This document shows, piece by piece, positions 50,154 through 57,978 of a stretch of 64,000 bases of DNA (position 1 is the first letter of the stretch; every line of letters begins with the position of its first letter). The position numbers were made by a program, and so were the translations under genes. The notes beneath the pieces were generated by a model. That model was not told the DNA's origin and searched no databases. It saw only the letters and a list, made by a program, of their open reading frames with translations. The DNA is from Bacillota bacterium (GTDB taxonomy: Bacteria > Bacillota > Bacilli > Paenibacillales > Paenibacillaceae), in NCBI GenBank assembly GCA_023460795.1, contig JAEWPC010000020.1, positions 1 through 64,000 on the forward strand. Direction: 5' to 3'.

Positions 50154-51329
50154 TTATGGAGCTGGCTCAGGAACGATCCCCGTAGGATCGCCCGGTTGAG
50201 GGGACGGAATTTCCGAGGACTCGATCGTATCGCCGGCCGAGATCGGATCAAGGAGGAACCGGGAAGCTCGAGTTTCGAAGAACGTCGGCGATTTGTCCCA
50301 TGCCTCCTTGGGCAGCGTGACGACGAAAGACCCGTCCTCTTCGAGAAGCGTAATCGTATACGGCACGTCTTTCCCGAGATCGAGGCCGACGATCAGGCTC
50401 CAAAAGACGGCTCCTTCAGCCGGTTGGCTGACCAGCGTCGGCGGTTTGTCGATAATGATATTCCCTTCGGCGGGGAGAGTCACGTCGGTCCGTACGCTAG
50501 TCTCTTCGGGAAAGTGGTATACGCGGTTCTCGGGCAGCGAATATTTCGTGTCACCCACGTATACGTTGTAAAACAAGTCTTCATCTTCCTCAGGAGAATA
50601 GTAGAGAATATAGGACCCGTCGGCATCCGACGGTTTGGATTTCGACCAGCCTTCTCCTCTGTCGCGAACGAAGCTGACGACGGCGTCTTTAACCGGCGCG
50701 CCGTCGGCGTCTTTGACCGTACCCATGATGGCATATTGGGTAAGCTTCGTGGTCGGGAACGATTCTCCTTGATCCATCACGGCTCGGGCGTGAACCTCGA
50801 CCCAATCGGGGAGACTCGAGGCGGATTTTACCTCCGTCACTTGTATCGGATAATAAACCTCCACGGAACTTTTCGTTGCCAACAAAGCGTCTTTGGAAGC
50901 AAGGCCGACGGGTTTTCCCGCCAAAGCCGCTTCATCCGCGGAAACAACCGAAACCGGGAGGGTTTGAGGGATGCTTCTATCTACCGTAAATTCGAAAGAT
51001 CCGTCCTCGGACGTTTTGACGTTGCGTTTTCCGCCGAAATTCACCTCTACTCCGGATACCGGTTGGCCGCCAAGCAGCACTTTTCCAGTAAGAGACGCGA
51101 CGTGGGAAATATCCATTTTCCAGGATTGAACGGTCAATTGATTCTGCTCGATTGTCATAGAGACGTCCGTGCTTTCCGTCATCGATTCGGCCGTTTCGGC
51201 TACTCCCGACGCAGTCGCTGTCACGGTTGTCTCGCTTGCTTCCGTTTCCGAATTGCCGGAACACCCGGACAGGAGTCCCGTCGCCATTACCAGAGCAAGG
51301 GTGATCGATGCGTATCGACGTTGTGCCAT
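50154..51329 (-). CDS. Surface lipoprotein with carboxypeptidase-regulatory-like domains
   Basis: The product has 391 residues with lipoprotein signal LLSGCSGN (Cys23) and a Ser/Thr-rich stretch, then two beta-sandwich modules of the CarboxypepD_reg type: SLTGKVLLGGQPVSGVEVNFGG...TSEDGSFEF and AIMGTVKDADGAPVKDAVVSF...SDADGSYILYYSP. It ends in a Pro-rich tail. No catalytic motif. It lies 84 bp behind the PQQ-type gene in the same direction and may be a structural or binding partner of that exported protein. Confidence 0.75.
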   Translation of the reverse strand: MAQRRYASITLALVMATGLLSGCSGNSETEASETTVTATASGVAETAESMTESTDVSMTIEQNQLTVQSWKMDISHVASLTGKVLLGGQPVSGVEVNFGGKRNVKTSEDGSFEFTVDRSIPQTLPVSVVSADEAALAGKPVGLASKDALLATKSSVEVYYPIQVTEVKSASSLPDWVEVHARAVMDQGESFPTTKLTQYAIMGTVKDADGAPVKDAVVSFVRDRGEGWSKSKPSDADGSYILYYSPEEDEDLFYNVYVGDTKYSLPENRVYHFPEETSVRTDVTLPAEGNIIIDKPPTLVSQPAEGAVFWSLIVGLDLGKDVPYTITLLEEDGSFVVTLPKEAWDKSPTFFETRASRFLLDPISAGDTIESSEIPSPQPGDPTGIVPEPAP

Positions 51330-51353
51330 ATTTCAACCTCCTCCTTTATGGAG

Positions 51354-51383
51354 AAAGAGACAAGTCCGAAGACCTGCCTCTTT
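51354..51383 (-). terminator. Imperfect hairpin between the PQQ-type gene and the lipoprotein gene
   Basis: AAAGAGACAAGTC / GACCTGCCTCTTT stem with two mismatches and a CGAA tetraloop-like loop. It could partly terminate the first gene. Confidence 0.4.
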
Positions 51384-51413
51384 TTCCGTTTCCTCTACAG
51401 GCATGATTTCTTA

Positions 51414-53138
51414 TTACTTCGCTGTGTGGTCTACGCCGCCTTCGGCGTTTTGGTCGCCGGAAGCGCCTTGCGTTTTGTCTCCGCCAAGAGCGAAGACATA
51501 GATTTGCGGGTTGTTGCCGCCCGACGTAAAGCAGATGTATTCTTTGCCGTCGTGCGTAAAGATCGACGGCGCGGACATGACGTTATCGCCGGGGAGTTGG
51601 AACTCCCAAATGATTTTGCCTGCTTTAATGTCGAGCGCGCGGACTTTGCCGTTCAACTCGCCGTAGAATGCCATTCCGGTTGCGGTGCTCGTAAATCCGC
51701 CGCGCATTTCATGATCGGTATCGTATTGATAGGCGATTTTTCCCGTATTCATGTCGATGGCGGTAACCGTGCCGTAGTTCTTGACGTCCGGCGGCACTTC
51801 TCCGAGCGTCGTGCCGAACGCGTTCACTTCTTGTTTCTGGCCTTCGAATCCTTTTACCATGCTAGGTGCTTCCAGACCGGGAATCAGAACGTAATTGGAT
51901 TCCGGATCGTAAGTCTCTGGAGCATAGTTCTGGCCGCCGTACAGGCCCGGATAGATCAGGACGCCTTCCGGAGTCGGTTTCGGGTGGTCGATCTTTTTGG
52001 CGAATTGCACGTGATCATAAATCGTCTCGCCCGTTGCGGCGTCCCAAGCGAACCATTCGCCGGATTTGCCGCCGCTGACGACGACCTTGCGTTCCGTGCC
52101 GTTGATTTTAGCTTTGAAGATCATCGGGGTCATCGGCGCGTCGTAGTCCCACAAGTCGTGGCTGACGAGCTGCTGCGCCCAGATGAACTTGCCCGACTTG
52201 GCCTCAAGCGCGACGACGGAATCCGTATACGGGTTGGCGCCCGGACGATCTTCGCCGTACATATCCGGCGCCGGGTTACCCGTTCCGAAGTACATGATTC
52301 CGGTTTCTTCGTCAATGGAGACCGGCATCCAGACGGTGCCGCCGCCGTTATATTTGTTGTTCTTCAGCCAATCCTGGCCTTTCGGCGGAACGGTCCAAAA
52401 CGGCGCGTCCCATGCCGGAGTCAAGTCGCTTGCGTTGTACGCCATGACGAAACCGCGGACGCCGTTGTCGCCGCCGCTGCTGCCGACATATACGACGCCG
52501 TTGTAATAGACCGGAACAGTCGTTTCATAATATCCGTTCTCGACCGTCGCTCCTTCGACCGCGTCGGACAGATTTACGATTTTGATCGTTTGTCCGGTTT
52601 TGGCGTCGATCGAAACCAGCCGGTTGTCCAGCGTCAGCATGAACACTTTGCCTTCCGCGACGGAAACGCCGCGATTGGCTACGATGTAGAGGTTCTTCGT
52701 ATTGTCGAGCATTTCTTGAGTCGGAACCCAATGCCAGAGCGTATCTCCGGTCAGAGCATTAAAAGCGAATACGTGGTTTTTGGACGTCGTGGCATAGATC
52801 ACTCCGTCAACCGCCACCGTGAAATCCTGGTTGCCGTTCGGAATGGAAGGATCCAGTTTTTTGAATTCCTTGCTCCAAACAATCCCCAGATCGTTGACGT
52901 TATCCTTCGTAATTTCGGTGAACGGCACGTGACGTGTAGCCGATAAGTCGTAATGCACGTTCGGGAAGCTCTCGAACTTTCCTTCGGTCACCGCAGGCGC
53001 GGGCGCCGATGCGGACGAAGCAGCGGAAGGGCTGGCCGAAGTCGAAGGGCTCGACTCCGAATTGTTGTTACTATTACAAGCGGCTAGTGCCATGCTGGCG
53101 GCTAATAGCGCACTTGCAACGGCGATGGGCTTTTTCAC
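51414..53138 (-). CDS. PQQ-type beta-propeller dehydrogenase-like lipoprotein
   Basis: The product is about 574 residues, start GTG 53138, 8 bp after GGAGG. Lipoprotein signal with LAAC (Cys21) and a Ser/Ala/Pro linker are followed by the N-terminal NVHYDLSATRHVPFTEITKDNV of quinoprotein alcohol dehydrogenases. Next come tryptophan-docking propeller blades (ALTGDTLWHW, AKSGKFIWAQQ, IKAGKIIWEFQ), GGTVWMPVSIDEETGIMYFGTGNPAP and SHDLWDYDAPMTP, the region with the catalytic aspartate. It would oxidise an alcohol or sugar outside the membrane with PQQ. Divergent from a CuA-cupredoxin lipoprotein, a plausible electron acceptor. Whether it truly binds PQQ is open, since Firmicutes rarely make it. 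Confidence 0.85.
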   Translation of the reverse strand: MKKPIAVASALLAASMALAACNSNNNSESSPSTSASPSAASSASAPAPAVTEGKFESFPNVHYDLSATRHVPFTEITKDNVNDLGIVWSKEFKKLDPSIPNGNQDFTVAVDGVIYATTSKNHVFAFNALTGDTLWHWVPTQEMLDNTKNLYIVANRGVSVAEGKVFMLTLDNRLVSIDAKTGQTIKIVNLSDAVEGATVENGYYETTVPVYYNGVVYVGSSGGDNGVRGFVMAYNASDLTPAWDAPFWTVPPKGQDWLKNNKYNGGGTVWMPVSIDEETGIMYFGTGNPAPDMYGEDRPGANPYTDSVVALEAKSGKFIWAQQLVSHDLWDYDAPMTPMIFKAKINGTERKVVVSGGKSGEWFAWDAATGETIYDHVQFAKKIDHPKPTPEGVLIYPGLYGGQNYAPETYDPESNYVLIPGLEAPSMVKGFEGQKQEVNAFGTTLGEVPPDVKNYGTVTAIDMNTGKIAYQYDTDHEMRGGFTSTATGMAFYGELNGKVRALDIKAGKIIWEFQLPGDNVMSAPSIFTHDGKEYICFTSGGNNPQIYVFALGGDKTQGASGDQNAEGGVDHTAK

Positions 53139-53189
53139 AAGATTCTCCTCCATATGTTGTTAGAATGTTGGGCAAACGAGGACAACAAT

Positions 53190-53205
53190 ATCTTACCAAT
53201 AAGAT
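53190..53205. promoter_or_regulatory. Operator-like site O1
   Basis: Perfect inverted repeat ATCTTACCAATAAGAT lying about +4 to +20 of the predicted transcript of the PQQ-type gene. It shares the pattern ATCTTAC-N3-TAAG with site O2. Confidence 0.5.
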
Positions 53206-53215
53206 TACAATCCGA

Positions 53216-53244
53216 ATCATACTCCCATATTTTCGGTACGTCAA
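53216..53244 (-). promoter_or_regulatory. Promoter of the PQQ-type gene
   Basis: Minus-strand TTGACG (53244-53239), 17-bp spacer, TATGAT (53221-53216); near-consensus sigma-A. Confidence 0.65.
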
Positions 53245-53261
53245 TCCACATTTCGGACGCC

Positions 53262-53281
53262 ATTAGCGTTATATAGCTAAT
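53262..53281. promoter_or_regulatory. Central inverted repeat between the divergent promoters
   Basis: ATTAGC-N8-GCTAAT lies between the two -35 elements, abutting that of the cupredoxin gene. It is a candidate operator or activator site for both genes. Confidence 0.4.
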
Positions 53282-53283
53282 TA

Positions 53284-53312
53284 TTGACGGAAATTTAGAA
53301 GGGGAGTATAAT
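53284..53312 (+). promoter_or_regulatory. Promoter of the cupredoxin gene
   Basis: TTGACG (53284-53289), 17-bp spacer, TATAAT (53307-53312). One of the best sigma-A matches in the window. A 10-bp direct repeat AATACCATAC at 53310 and 53361 marks the transcribed leader. Confidence 0.75.
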
Positions 53313-53328
53313 ACCATACGGGCAACAA

Positions 53329-53346
53329 ATCTTACTACTAAGTAAT
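53329..53346. promoter_or_regulatory. Operator-like site O2
   Basis: ATCTTACTACTAAGTAAT, containing TTACT-ACTA-AGTAA as inverted arms, about +10 to +27 of the cupredoxin transcript. Same pattern and relative position as O1 on the divergent transcript. Confidence 0.5.
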
Positions 53347-53392
53347 ATGAAGTGCATCGCAATACCATACAACTTGGAGGTACGACATTATC

Positions 53393-53788
53393 ATGAAGAC
53401 GAGAAAATATGTATTCCTTGCGCTTGTCGCTCTTGCAACGGCACTCGCGCTCAGCGCTTGCGGCAACAACAATGACTCCAACAATGCATCTGCTCCGGCT
53501 TCCAGCCAAGCTGCTCCTGCCGGCGAAACGAAAGAAATCACGTTAACGGCAAGCAACTGGAAGTTCGATCAGACGGAAATTAAAGTCCATAAGGGCGATA
53601 CGATCAAGCTGACGCTGAAAAACGAATCCGGCGCTCACGCGGTTGAGTTCGGGGATCTCGGCGTGCAAGTCAAATCCGGAGAGACGAAGGAATTCACCGT
53701 GACGGAAGCAGGCACATTCGAGTTCCACTGCAGCATCACCTGCGGCCAAGGCCATGACAACATGACCGGCAGCCTGATCGTTGAATAA
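53393..53788 (+). CDS. CuA-type cupredoxin lipoprotein
   Basis: The product is 131 residues. Lipoprotein signal LSACGNNN (Cys23), a short linker, then one cupredoxin domain. The metal loop FHCSITCGQGHDNM gives Cys113-x3-Cys117-x3-His121-x2-Met124, and His82 lies upstream. These are the spacings of the binuclear CuA site of cytochrome oxidase subunit II. It has no transmembrane helices, so it is a tethered electron carrier rather than an oxidase subunit. Divergent from the PQQ-type gene with mirrored promoters and operators. A fine bidirectional terminator follows. Confidence 0.9.
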   Translation: MKTRKYVFLALVALATALALSACGNNNDSNNASAPASSQAAPAGETKEITLTASNWKFDQTEIKVHKGDTIKLTLKNESGAHAVEFGDLGVQVKSGETKEFTVTEAGTFEFHCSITCGQGHDNMTGSLIVE

Positions 53789-53805
53789 TTGAAGTTCTCC
53801 ATGTC

Positions 53806-53856
53806 AAAAAAAGGCTTTCTCCACGGTCGGATGGACCGGTGGAGAAAGCCTTTTTT
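53806..53856. terminator. Bidirectional terminator between cupredoxin and marR genes
   Basis: Long stem AAAAAAAGGCTTTCTCCACC-like arms (53806-53827 against 53832-53856) with A- and T-tracts on both flanks; serves both convergent genes. Confidence 0.92.
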
Positions 53857-53861
53857 GTGTT

Positions 53862-54284
53862 CTATTTGCGATCAACCAATCGAGTGAAAAGCTGTTGAAG
53901 TATCGCCACTTCGACGTCGGACAGAACGCCAAAGATGGTGTCCATCACTTTAAACCAATCGCGCATAATGACTTCATAAATTTCGCCGCCCTGTTCCGTG
54001 AGCTCGATATAGCTCGCCCGCAGATCTTTTTCATCCTTAGTCTTGCGAATGTAGCCCTTCTTGATCAATTTATCCGAGACCACGGTAACTCCGCCGGAGG
54101 AAATAGACATTAAGGATATGAGATCTTTGGCCTGCAACGGTCCCACTCTTTTTAGAACCCTTATCATGTAAGCTTGACCGACCGAGAGCCCGCAGGTGTT
54201 CGTCTTGGCCCATTCGGCTTCCCACATCTTCTGGTGGTTAATGAATTTCTCCGAATATGAAAATAACAATTCGTGTCTGTTCAA
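53862..54284 (-). CDS. MarR family transcriptional regulator
   Basis: The product is 140 residues: a dimeric winged helix with GLSVGQAYMIRVLKRVGPLQAKDLISLM, recognition helix region SSGGVTVVSDKLIKKGYI and wing RKTKDEKDLRASYIELTEQGG. MarR proteins usually repress neighbouring genes and release on ligand or oxidation; one cysteine (Cys31 or so, TNTCGLS) is present. The start is TTG 54284 after AGGGGATC. The longer GTG 54320 overlaps the predicted promoter start. Adjacent to the cupredoxin/PQQ divergon, whose paired operators it may bind. Confidence 0.9.
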   Translation of the reverse strand: MNRHELLFSYSEKFINHQKMWEAEWAKTNTCGLSVGQAYMIRVLKRVGPLQAKDLISLMSISSGGVTVVSDKLIKKGYIRKTKDEKDLRASYIELTEQGGEIYEVIMRDWFKVMDTIFGVLSDVEVAILQQLFTRLVDRK

Positions 54285-54323
54285 ATCCGATCCCCTGTTT
54301 CCGTTGACATGATTCCGCACTTC

Positions 54324-54352
54324 ATTATAGTAGATTTCTCAAGGTTTTCCAA
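54324..54352 (-). promoter_or_regulatory. Promoter of the marR gene
   Basis: Minus-strand TTGGAA (54352-54347), 17-bp spacer, TATAAT (54329-54324). Confidence 0.6.
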
Positions 54353-54564
54353 ACTTATCACTTGTCGGCAGGGACGGCAACAAGCCAATGACGAGATGAT
54401 CTATCACTTAAGCCTCATTATGTATCGATCATATTCATTTCTATCTATTCCACCCCGAAGAAGTGTGAACGATAGCAATACCATTCGATGGATATTTGAA
54501 TGGTTGGCGCATTTTTCAAGTTTATATAATGGAGCTATAACCTTGATGATGCGGGAGGAACAGG

Positions 54565-56253
54565 ATGAAGCTGAAGGTGCAGGTTTGCGACGAAAGCGAG
54601 AAGCCCGTTTATTGCAGAATGGATTTGTATAAGCTGCCGAACGAAGACGATCCTGCTGCGGATCAGTATAGGATAGACAGCGCGTACGGCCATGGAGGGC
54701 ATACGTTCGACGTGGAGGCAGGCGTCTATGCGATCGAATGCCGAAAGGGAAAGTTATTCGTGCCGGCGCAAGAAACGGTGGTTGTAAATAACGAAGATAG
54801 GCATGTAGAAGTAATATTGAAGGAAATCGTCGATACGCGAGCATTGGGATTGTTCGCTTTCGACGCGCATTCTCATGTCGCCAGGAGCGAGCGCAAAAAC
54901 ACGGGAAACCTGATGAACGCCTCGGCAGTAATGAAGGGCGAAGGTTTCCATTTCTTTTTTGCGGGATCTCCTTATGACGTCGAGACGTTGCTGGAGGATA
55001 ATAGCGGGAAGCAGACTAGCGATACCTCGCCGTATCGCAGCAAATATCGCGACGTCATCGAAGCCGTGAACGACGGCGAATTGATTATGGACATCGGCAA
55101 CGAAATCGTTAAATGCCGATACGGGCACATGTTCCTCATGAATTATGAACAGAAGCCCCCGTTCAGCCGATATTACGACCGGGCGTGGGATCCTTGGCTG
55201 TTCACCAAGATCGGCGACGAGCCGAAATACGAGCTTTTGTATCCGTACGAGGCGTTGGCGAAGGAAAGTGGCAGCAATTCCGTCGCGGTCGCCGCCCATC
55301 CGACGAGTTGGTGGGATCACAAGGGCGAATTCATTACCAATATCGCGACGACGCTAGGGTTCGATATCTTGGCGGGATCGATCGACGCGATGGTCATTAT
55401 GGGGTATGACAGCGATCACGTCCATTACCAGGAGCTGTGGTATGAGGTCATGAATCAAGGATACTTCATGCCGGGCGTAGCCGAGATGGACTTGACGTTC
55501 GATTCCCTTTCGCCGAAGCATCTACAGTTTAAAACCTACGCCTATGCGGATGGATTTAGCATCGACGCTTTGTGCACGGCGGTTAAAGCAGGGCGGAATA
55601 TCGTCACGACCGGTCCCATCCTCCAATTGTTCGTGAGGGAGCAGGGGCCGGGAGCGGTGCTGAACTATACCGACAACGAAGCGTTTAATCTTAGAGTCGA
55701 GGCCGTCGCCTGCTGTGAAGCGCCGATCAGTCGAATTCAGCTCATCGTGAACGGCGAGGTTTGGAAGGAATACGTCGCGTATGGAGCCAGCTTTGAATGG
55801 AACGAAACGCTGAGCGTCGACCGGGACAGCTACGTGCTCGCGAAGTGTTATGACGGCGCCGGGAACGTCGCCATCACGAATCCCGTGCATATCCGGAACA
55901 AGCCGTTCGAGAACCGAGACTTTAAGTCGAATCTGTCCGTGCAAGTGTTCAAAGACGGCAAGCCCGCGGAGGGACTGTTCTGGATCGGTAATCAACCTGA
56001 TAAGGTACCGTTCTCGGAGGAAGTCCGCTGCCGAATCAATGTCGCGGCCGACGTGCAAATCGAGGTAGACGGCGTCGTTCAAACCGTCAAGCTGTTCGAA
56101 ATGGACGAACTTCAGAAAATCTTCAAACATTTGTATTTCGGCTATTTCAATCAAGACCGCCGCTATAAACCGGGAGAGGTCCCTCCCTCCGCCTACGAAT
56201 TGGGGCGAATCAAAGAGCTGCTGAGCAACGTCGATCTGCGGGTGAGCTTCTAG
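54565..56253 (+). CDS. CehA/McbA-like metal-dependent (PHP-type) hydrolase
   Basis: The product has 562 residues, no signal peptide. A beta-rich N-terminal domain (1-90) precedes a PHP-like metallohydrolase core: FDAHSHVARS (Asp100, His102, His104), GNEI, AAHPTSWWDH, and a late GYDSDHVHY. The C-terminal part is Ig-like (ISRIQLIVNGEVWKEY). CehA/McbA relatives hydrolyse carbamates and other esters. The substrate here is unknown but the gene opens a transport cluster, so an imported glycoside or ester is likely. GGGAGG lies 7 bp before the ATG. Confidence 0.75.
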   Translation: MKLKVQVCDESEKPVYCRMDLYKLPNEDDPAADQYRIDSAYGHGGHTFDVEAGVYAIECRKGKLFVPAQETVVVNNEDRHVEVILKEIVDTRALGLFAFDAHSHVARSERKNTGNLMNASAVMKGEGFHFFFAGSPYDVETLLEDNSGKQTSDTSPYRSKYRDVIEAVNDGELIMDIGNEIVKCRYGHMFLMNYEQKPPFSRYYDRAWDPWLFTKIGDEPKYELLYPYEALAKESGSNSVAVAAHPTSWWDHKGEFITNIATTLGFDILAGSIDAMVIMGYDSDHVHYQELWYEVMNQGYFMPGVAEMDLTFDSLSPKHLQFKTYAYADGFSIDALCTAVKAGRNIVTTGPILQLFVREQGPGAVLNYTDNEAFNLRVEAVACCEAPISRIQLIVNGEVWKEYVAYGASFEWNETLSVDRDSYVLAKCYDGAGNVAITNPVHIRNKPFENRDFKSNLSVQVFKDGKPAEGLFWIGNQPDKVPFSEEVRCRINVAADVQIEVDGVVQTVKLFEMDELQKIFKHLYFGYFNQDRRYKPGEVPPSAYELGRIKELLSNVDLRVSF

Positions 56254-56259
56254 AACATT

Positions 56260-56288
56260 TTTACGTTCCATTTATAAATGTTTGATAT
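56260..56288 (+). promoter_or_regulatory. Candidate promoter of the second yesN-yesM pair
   Basis: TTTACG (56260-56265), 17-bp spacer, TGATAT (56283-56288). A 12-bp palindrome CATTTATAAATG at 56269-56280 sits between the elements. Confidence 0.4.
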
Positions 56289-56334
56289 ATTAGTTGCATA
56301 ACGATCCAACGACAAAGAAAAGGAATTATCGCCC

Positions 56335-57945
56335 ATGATCAAATTACTGATCGTCGAAGATAACGATTTTGAGCGGAATGCCTTGCACAACTACATGAAT
56401 TGGGACATCCTCGGCATTCGGCAGGTGGAGACGGCGTTCAACGGGCTGGACGGTCTGGAGAAAGCCCGCGCGCTGATGCCCGATATTATCATTAGCGACG
56501 TCAAGATGCCTGGAATGAGCGGGATCGAGATGGCCAAGCAAATCGTTCAGTTCTGCCCGCAGGCGAAGATCATCTTCTCGAGCGGTCACGAGGACATCGG
56601 CCTCATGCAGGAAGCGATGGAAGTCAGGGCTTATAGCTACCTGATCAAGCCGCTGAAGCAGGAAGAGCTGATCGCGTTGATCAAGAAGACGACCTCGATC
56701 CTGGTCGACGAGAAGCTTTCCCATGTCGAGAACAACAAGATGGTCGAGCAGTTCAACAACAACCTTCGGTACCTCCAGTCCAAGTTCCTGGAGGAGTTGA
56801 TCGTAACGGGCGCGAGCGCCGACGACTCCGGGTCCTTGTACGTGCAGGCCAACGATTTAAAGCTGAGAATGATCGGAATGTACAGGGTAGCTTTGATCGA
56901 GTTCGATTTTGGCGAGGATACGGATATTTTCGAGAATGCCAACATTGTCAACGTGATTCTATATAGGCTCGAAAGCGCCGGCCGCTTTAAAAACGCCATT
57001 TTTCTGAAGAAATCGGGCAAAGGCGTCATCGCCATCTTTCATACCCTGGTCAACAGCGACGAAGATAGCGCCAGAATGATCGGAGAGATCGGCCATGAAG
57101 TCGAAAGCTTCTCGGCAGAAAACGGCTACAAATACATCGTCGGCGTCAGCGATCTGTTCGCCAATCTGGACGAGCTCCACCTGGCTTACAAGCAATCCAG
57201 GACGGCGGCCAGAAAAAGAATCGAGCTGGGTTACGGACGAATCGTATGGTATTCGGATCTTAAAGAAGCGATGGCCGCCGTGTCGGAATCCGAACCCCAA
57301 AATCCGAAAGCGGCGATCTCGAAGATCATCGACGTGGTTTGCGAAGGAGACAGCAACGAGGAAGAAATCAACCGCCTCGTCCCGTTCATGCTGGTTGAAC
57401 CGAACAAAAATATCGATCACGTCCAAAGTTTGTTTATTTACCTGTTCGCCAGTCTGTCCAAGCGAATGACGGGGATGGAAGAGAGCTTCGACAAAATCGC
57501 CGAAAACGAAATCGATATTTATAAACATATCGTTAATGCCAAGACGATCCCGGATATGATCGTGTATACGAGTAAAATCTTGGTATCGGTCTCCTCGTAC
57601 CTAGGCAGAAAAAGGCTCAATAAAGACGACTATATTATCCAAGAAATTTTAGACATCCTCAATCGCGAATACCGGAAGCCGATTACTCTCACCTATCTGT
57701 CCGACAGAGTCTATCTGAGTCCCAACTATCTCCGGATTCTATTCAAGGAGAAAATGGAAATCAGCATTCAGGAATATTTGACCCGCCTTCGGATCGGCAA
57801 AGCCAAGGAGCTGCTCAAGGAAACCCGGTATAAAATTCACGAGGTAGGCGAGAGGGTCGGCTACGAGAACAGCACCTACTTCAACATCGTCTTCAAAAAC
57901 TACGTTCAGATGACGCCCGGAGAATATAGAAACAAGCATATGTAA
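56335..57945 (+). CDS. YesN-type response regulator with AraC output (second cluster)
   Basis: The product is 536 residues. Receiver with Asp55 (IIISDVKMPGMSG) and Lys of YLIKPLK, a variable middle domain, and AraC HTH pair at 430-536 (LSDRVYLSPNYLRILFKEKME; VGERVGYENSTYFNIVFKNYVQMTPGEYR). Gene order here is regulator before kinase, the reverse of the galactan operon. It probably activates the transporter promoter at about 59.9 kb. Confidence 0.94.
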   Translation: MIKLLIVEDNDFERNALHNYMNWDILGIRQVETAFNGLDGLEKARALMPDIIISDVKMPGMSGIEMAKQIVQFCPQAKIIFSSGHEDIGLMQEAMEVRAYSYLIKPLKQEELIALIKKTTSILVDEKLSHVENNKMVEQFNNNLRYLQSKFLEELIVTGASADDSGSLYVQANDLKLRMIGMYRVALIEFDFGEDTDIFENANIVNVILYRLESAGRFKNAIFLKKSGKGVIAIFHTLVNSDEDSARMIGEIGHEVESFSAENGYKYIVGVSDLFANLDELHLAYKQSRTAARKRIELGYGRIVWYSDLKEAMAAVSESEPQNPKAAISKIIDVVCEGDSNEEEINRLVPFMLVEPNKNIDHVQSLFIYLFASLSKRMTGMEESFDKIAENEIDIYKHIVNAKTIPDMIVYTSKILVSVSSYLGRKRLNKDDYIIQEILDILNREYRKPITLTYLSDRVYLSPNYLRILFKEKMEISIQEYLTRLRIGKAKELLKETRYKIHEVGERVGYENSTYFNIVFKNYVQMTPGEYRNKHM

Positions 57946-57978
57946 CGGCATGGACGAAGCGCAGAAGGTGATGAGCGA

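Noticed and set aside
50196..52946. Plus-strand open frame of 916 codons
   Set aside because: It lies entirely antisense to the PQQ-type and lipoprotein genes, both with clear domains and signals. Its sequence has arginine/phenylalanine-rich shadow composition and no ribosome site.
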